A stretch of 8,900 nucleotides of DNA, taken from the NCBI RefSeq assembly GCF_024699075.1, contig NZ_JAILQF010000420.1:1-8900 (forward strand). The letters are read 5' to 3'. This stretch comes from Butyrivibrio sp. (lineage in GTDB: Bacteria; Bacillota_A; Clostridia; Lachnospirales; Lachnospiraceae). The translations under genes and the position numbers were made by a program. Below, one piece after another: positions 7,789 through 8,900 of the stretch. Under the pieces are notes generated by a model. It saw only the letters and a program-made list of their open reading frames with translations, had not been told where the DNA came from and made no database searches. Position 1 is the first letter of the stretch. The number at the start of each line of letters is the position of its first letter.

Positions 7789-8298
7789 ATGAGCATAAAT
7801 GAAAGGTTCGAGACAATTATTAAGGTACTATTTAATAATAACAAAAGAGCATTTGCAAAAACAGTAGGAGTAAGTCCCACTGTAGTTGAAAATATTGTTG
7901 GTACGCGAAAAGGAAACCCTTCTTATGAAGTCCTAAGAAAGGTTTGCGCAAATGCGAACATATCAGCAGAGTGGATTCTTTTTGGAACAGAGAACCAGCC
8001 TGTAGGTGATTTTATCAATATCCGTAAGGATCTTACAATAGTAGCTCCGAAAGAGGGGGAACCTGAGGATGGAGAACATACCATAACTACAGTTTTTACT
8101 AAAGGCAAAGCAACACCCAAACCTATTCCTGTGCAGAAAGCACAAAATGAGAGCCCATTTCTTAAAGAATTGCTTGATACCATTAAGGAACAAGCAGAAG
8201 AAATAGGGCAGCTCAAGGAGCAAGTCCGCCAACTAACTATTGAAAAAGAAAGGCTTGCTTCCAATGCCCACTTGTCGGACACTGCGAACGCAGGGTAG
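7789..8298 (+). CDS. XRE-type HTH transcriptional regulator with C-terminal coiled coil
   Basis: This 169-residue protein has an N-terminal Cro/cI-type helix-turn-helix domain (about 5-68). Its recognition region is KTVGVSPTVVENIVGTRKGNP, split here as AKTVGVS and PTVVENIVGTRKG, and the domain ends with the characteristic NISAEWILFG (57-66). A linker rich in Pro, Gly and Glu follows. A predicted coiled coil (about 124-157, LKELLDTIKEQAEEIGQLK onward) probably mediates dimerisation. There is no S24/LexA-type peptidase domain, so induction by RecA cleavage is not expected. The start is an ATG in an A/T-rich context with no Shine-Dalgarno, as usual for Bacteroidetes. It is divergent from the minus-strand gene over an operator-like inverted repeat, an arrangement that resembles a lysogeny or element-maintenance switch. 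The DNA-binding role is well supported; the target is inferred. Confidence 0.87.
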   Translation: MSINERFETIIKVLFNNNKRAFAKTVGVSPTVVENIVGTRKGNPSYEVLRKVCANANISAEWILFGTENQPVGDFINIRKDLTIVAPKEGEPEDGEHTITTVFTKGKATPKPIPVQKAQNESPFLKELLDTIKEQAEEIGQLKEQVRQLTIEKERLASNAHLSDTANAG

Positions 8299-8340
8299 AA
8301 CTTCTCCGCATCATCAGGGGTGGAAAGTTCACGAAATAGT

Positions 8341-8520
8341 CCCCCCCTGTGGGGTGTCCCCCTCCCCAAACACCACAATAACACACATATCAATGACCTC
8401 AACCCCTGTATATATAGGGGGTTACGATAAAAAAAGGCTTTCAAAAGTTGTTGGCAAAGTGTCAGTTTCTTGTATCAATCCCCCATTTTTTGGATTGTTG
8501 CTATATCCCCACAGGGGGGG
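8341..8520. repeat. Widely spaced perfect 14-bp inverted repeat of C/G tracts
   Basis: CCCCCCCTGTGGGG (8341-8354) is the exact reverse complement of CCCCACAGGGGGGG (8507-8520), with 152 bp between the arms. Each arm also contains a small CCCC-tgt/aca-GGGG palindrome and could fold on its own. Similarity ends sharply on both sides of each arm. Confidence 0.85.
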
Positions 8521-8808
8521 GCTTGGCAGGAGTTTTGTAAACCTAAGTTTTAGGAAAAGTAAGCCTAAACTATAAACCTAATTGTAATCCTTACCCCAAA
8601 AAACACCATTTTTACCCGTTTTCATCCCTCCTCCTCAAACCGCTTTTTAAGGCCGTTCTAATACCATTACTATACGGTTCTATCACGAGCACGTATAAAG
8701 CCTCTGTGTGCCCCAAATGCCCGTATATAAAGGACTTCCACGCATACCAACAAAAAGGCCACACGCGTAAACGTGCAGCCCTATGTGAGTAAATCTTTCG
8801 TCAGTCTC

Positions 8809-8858
8809 ATGTAAACGAAAAGCCCCTCGATGTAAACCAAAATTAAACCTATGTAAAC
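8809..8858. repeat. Three ATGTAAAC direct repeats, exact 21-bp period (iteron-like)
   Basis: ATGTAAAC lies at 8809-8816, 8830-8837 and 8851-8858. The core GTAAAC also occurs at 8767-8772, about two periods upstream of the first copy. The bases between the copies differ, so the 8-mer is the conserved part. Two full helical turns between copies is the usual spacing of replication iterons and of cooperative binding sites. The array may continue beyond the window, since its right side lies 42 bases from the edge. Confidence 0.75.
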
Positions 8859-8900
8859 GTTTCGTTTTGTGGAGCCTCAACCATCAAACTACGTCTAACT

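Larger units (their letters stand above)
8299..8900. other. Non-coding stretch rich in short inverted repeats and C/G tracts
   Basis: No open frame here has a convincing start or protein composition. The visible structures are these: GAACTT/AAGTTC (8298-8303 with 8325-8330) just after the regulator's stop, a possible weak hairpin; C and G runs of 4-8 bases between 8341 and 8521; AACCCC/GGGGTT (8401-8406 with 8418-8423) around a TA-rich core; CAATCC/GGATTG (8476-8481 with 8492-8497); CCTAA/TTAGG (8542-8546 with 8550-8554); CACG/CGTG around GTAAA near 8763-8776; and three ATGTAAAC repeats near the right edge. This density of small palindromes suits a regulatory, origin or recombination region of a mobile element, but none of these roles is proven. 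Confidence 0.6.

Noticed and set aside
7923..8444. Minus-strand frame opposite the HTH regulator
   Set aside because: It is antisense to a clear HTH protein, and its Cys/Ser/Phe-rich composition is not protein-like.
8240..8575. Plus-strand frame overlapping the end of the regulator and the C/G-tract region
   Set aside because: It has no convincing start signal, reads through C/G homopolymers and palindromes, and gives a low-quality composition.

Overview
The window looks like two unrelated bacterial genomes joined at one point. Positions 1 to about 7270 read as a Gram-positive Clostridia genome, probably Lachnospiraceae (Butyrivibrio-like). The evidence is AAGGAG-type ribosome binding sites, a preQ1 riboswitch in front of queT, an intrinsic bidirectional terminator, and a MacB-type ABC exporter operon with acidic, Gram-positive-style adaptor proteins. 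Positions from about 7310 to 8900 read as Bacteroidales (Prevotella/Bacteroides-like). The evidence is a textbook TTTG-N19-TAnnTTTG promoter, a gene start without a Shine-Dalgarno sequence, and a divergent pair of regulator-like genes of a kind common in Bacteroidales phages and mobile elements. The two halves meet inside a (GAT/GAC)n tract at 7271-7309, where one gene from each side is broken. An assembly or cloning chimera is the simplest explanation. The taxonomic calls are inferences from content, not database results.

Left half. A partial minus-strand gene of unknown function (1-150) is divergent from queT (436-963, plus), the S component of an ECF transporter for queuosine precursors. 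queT has a recognisable extended -10 promoter (308-336) and a preQ1-II-like riboswitch (345-430) whose loop TCCTT can pair with the queT Shine-Dalgarno AAGGA. After queT come three copies of a 39-bp AT-rich tandem repeat and a long bidirectional terminator. That terminator also ends the convergent operon.

Exporter operon (minus strand, 7309 down to 1152), in transcription order: a truncated membrane fusion protein (MFP1), a second full-length membrane fusion protein (MFP2), a MacB/FtsX-type permease, a single-pass membrane protein with an Asp-Asn repeat region, and a MacB/LolD-type ATPase. Gaps are only 5-23 bp, so the genes are probably co-transcribed and co-translated. Together they should form an ATP-driven exporter in which two paralogous adaptors sit outside the membrane on the permease. 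The substrate is not visible. Gly-Met-Pro tracts recur in MFP1 and the permease, and a related Gly/Met-rich stretch occurs in the single-pass protein.

Right half. A truncated minus-strand phage/mobile-element-type gene (7310-7638) and a plus-strand XRE-type HTH regulator with a C-terminal coiled coil (7789-8298) are divergently arranged. They flank a promoter region that carries an 8-bp inverted repeat, TTTGCGAA/TTCGCAAA. The last 600 bases hold no convincing gene. They contain a widely spaced 14-bp perfect inverted repeat made of C/G tracts, and three ATGTAAAC repeats at an exact 21-bp period that resemble iterons.
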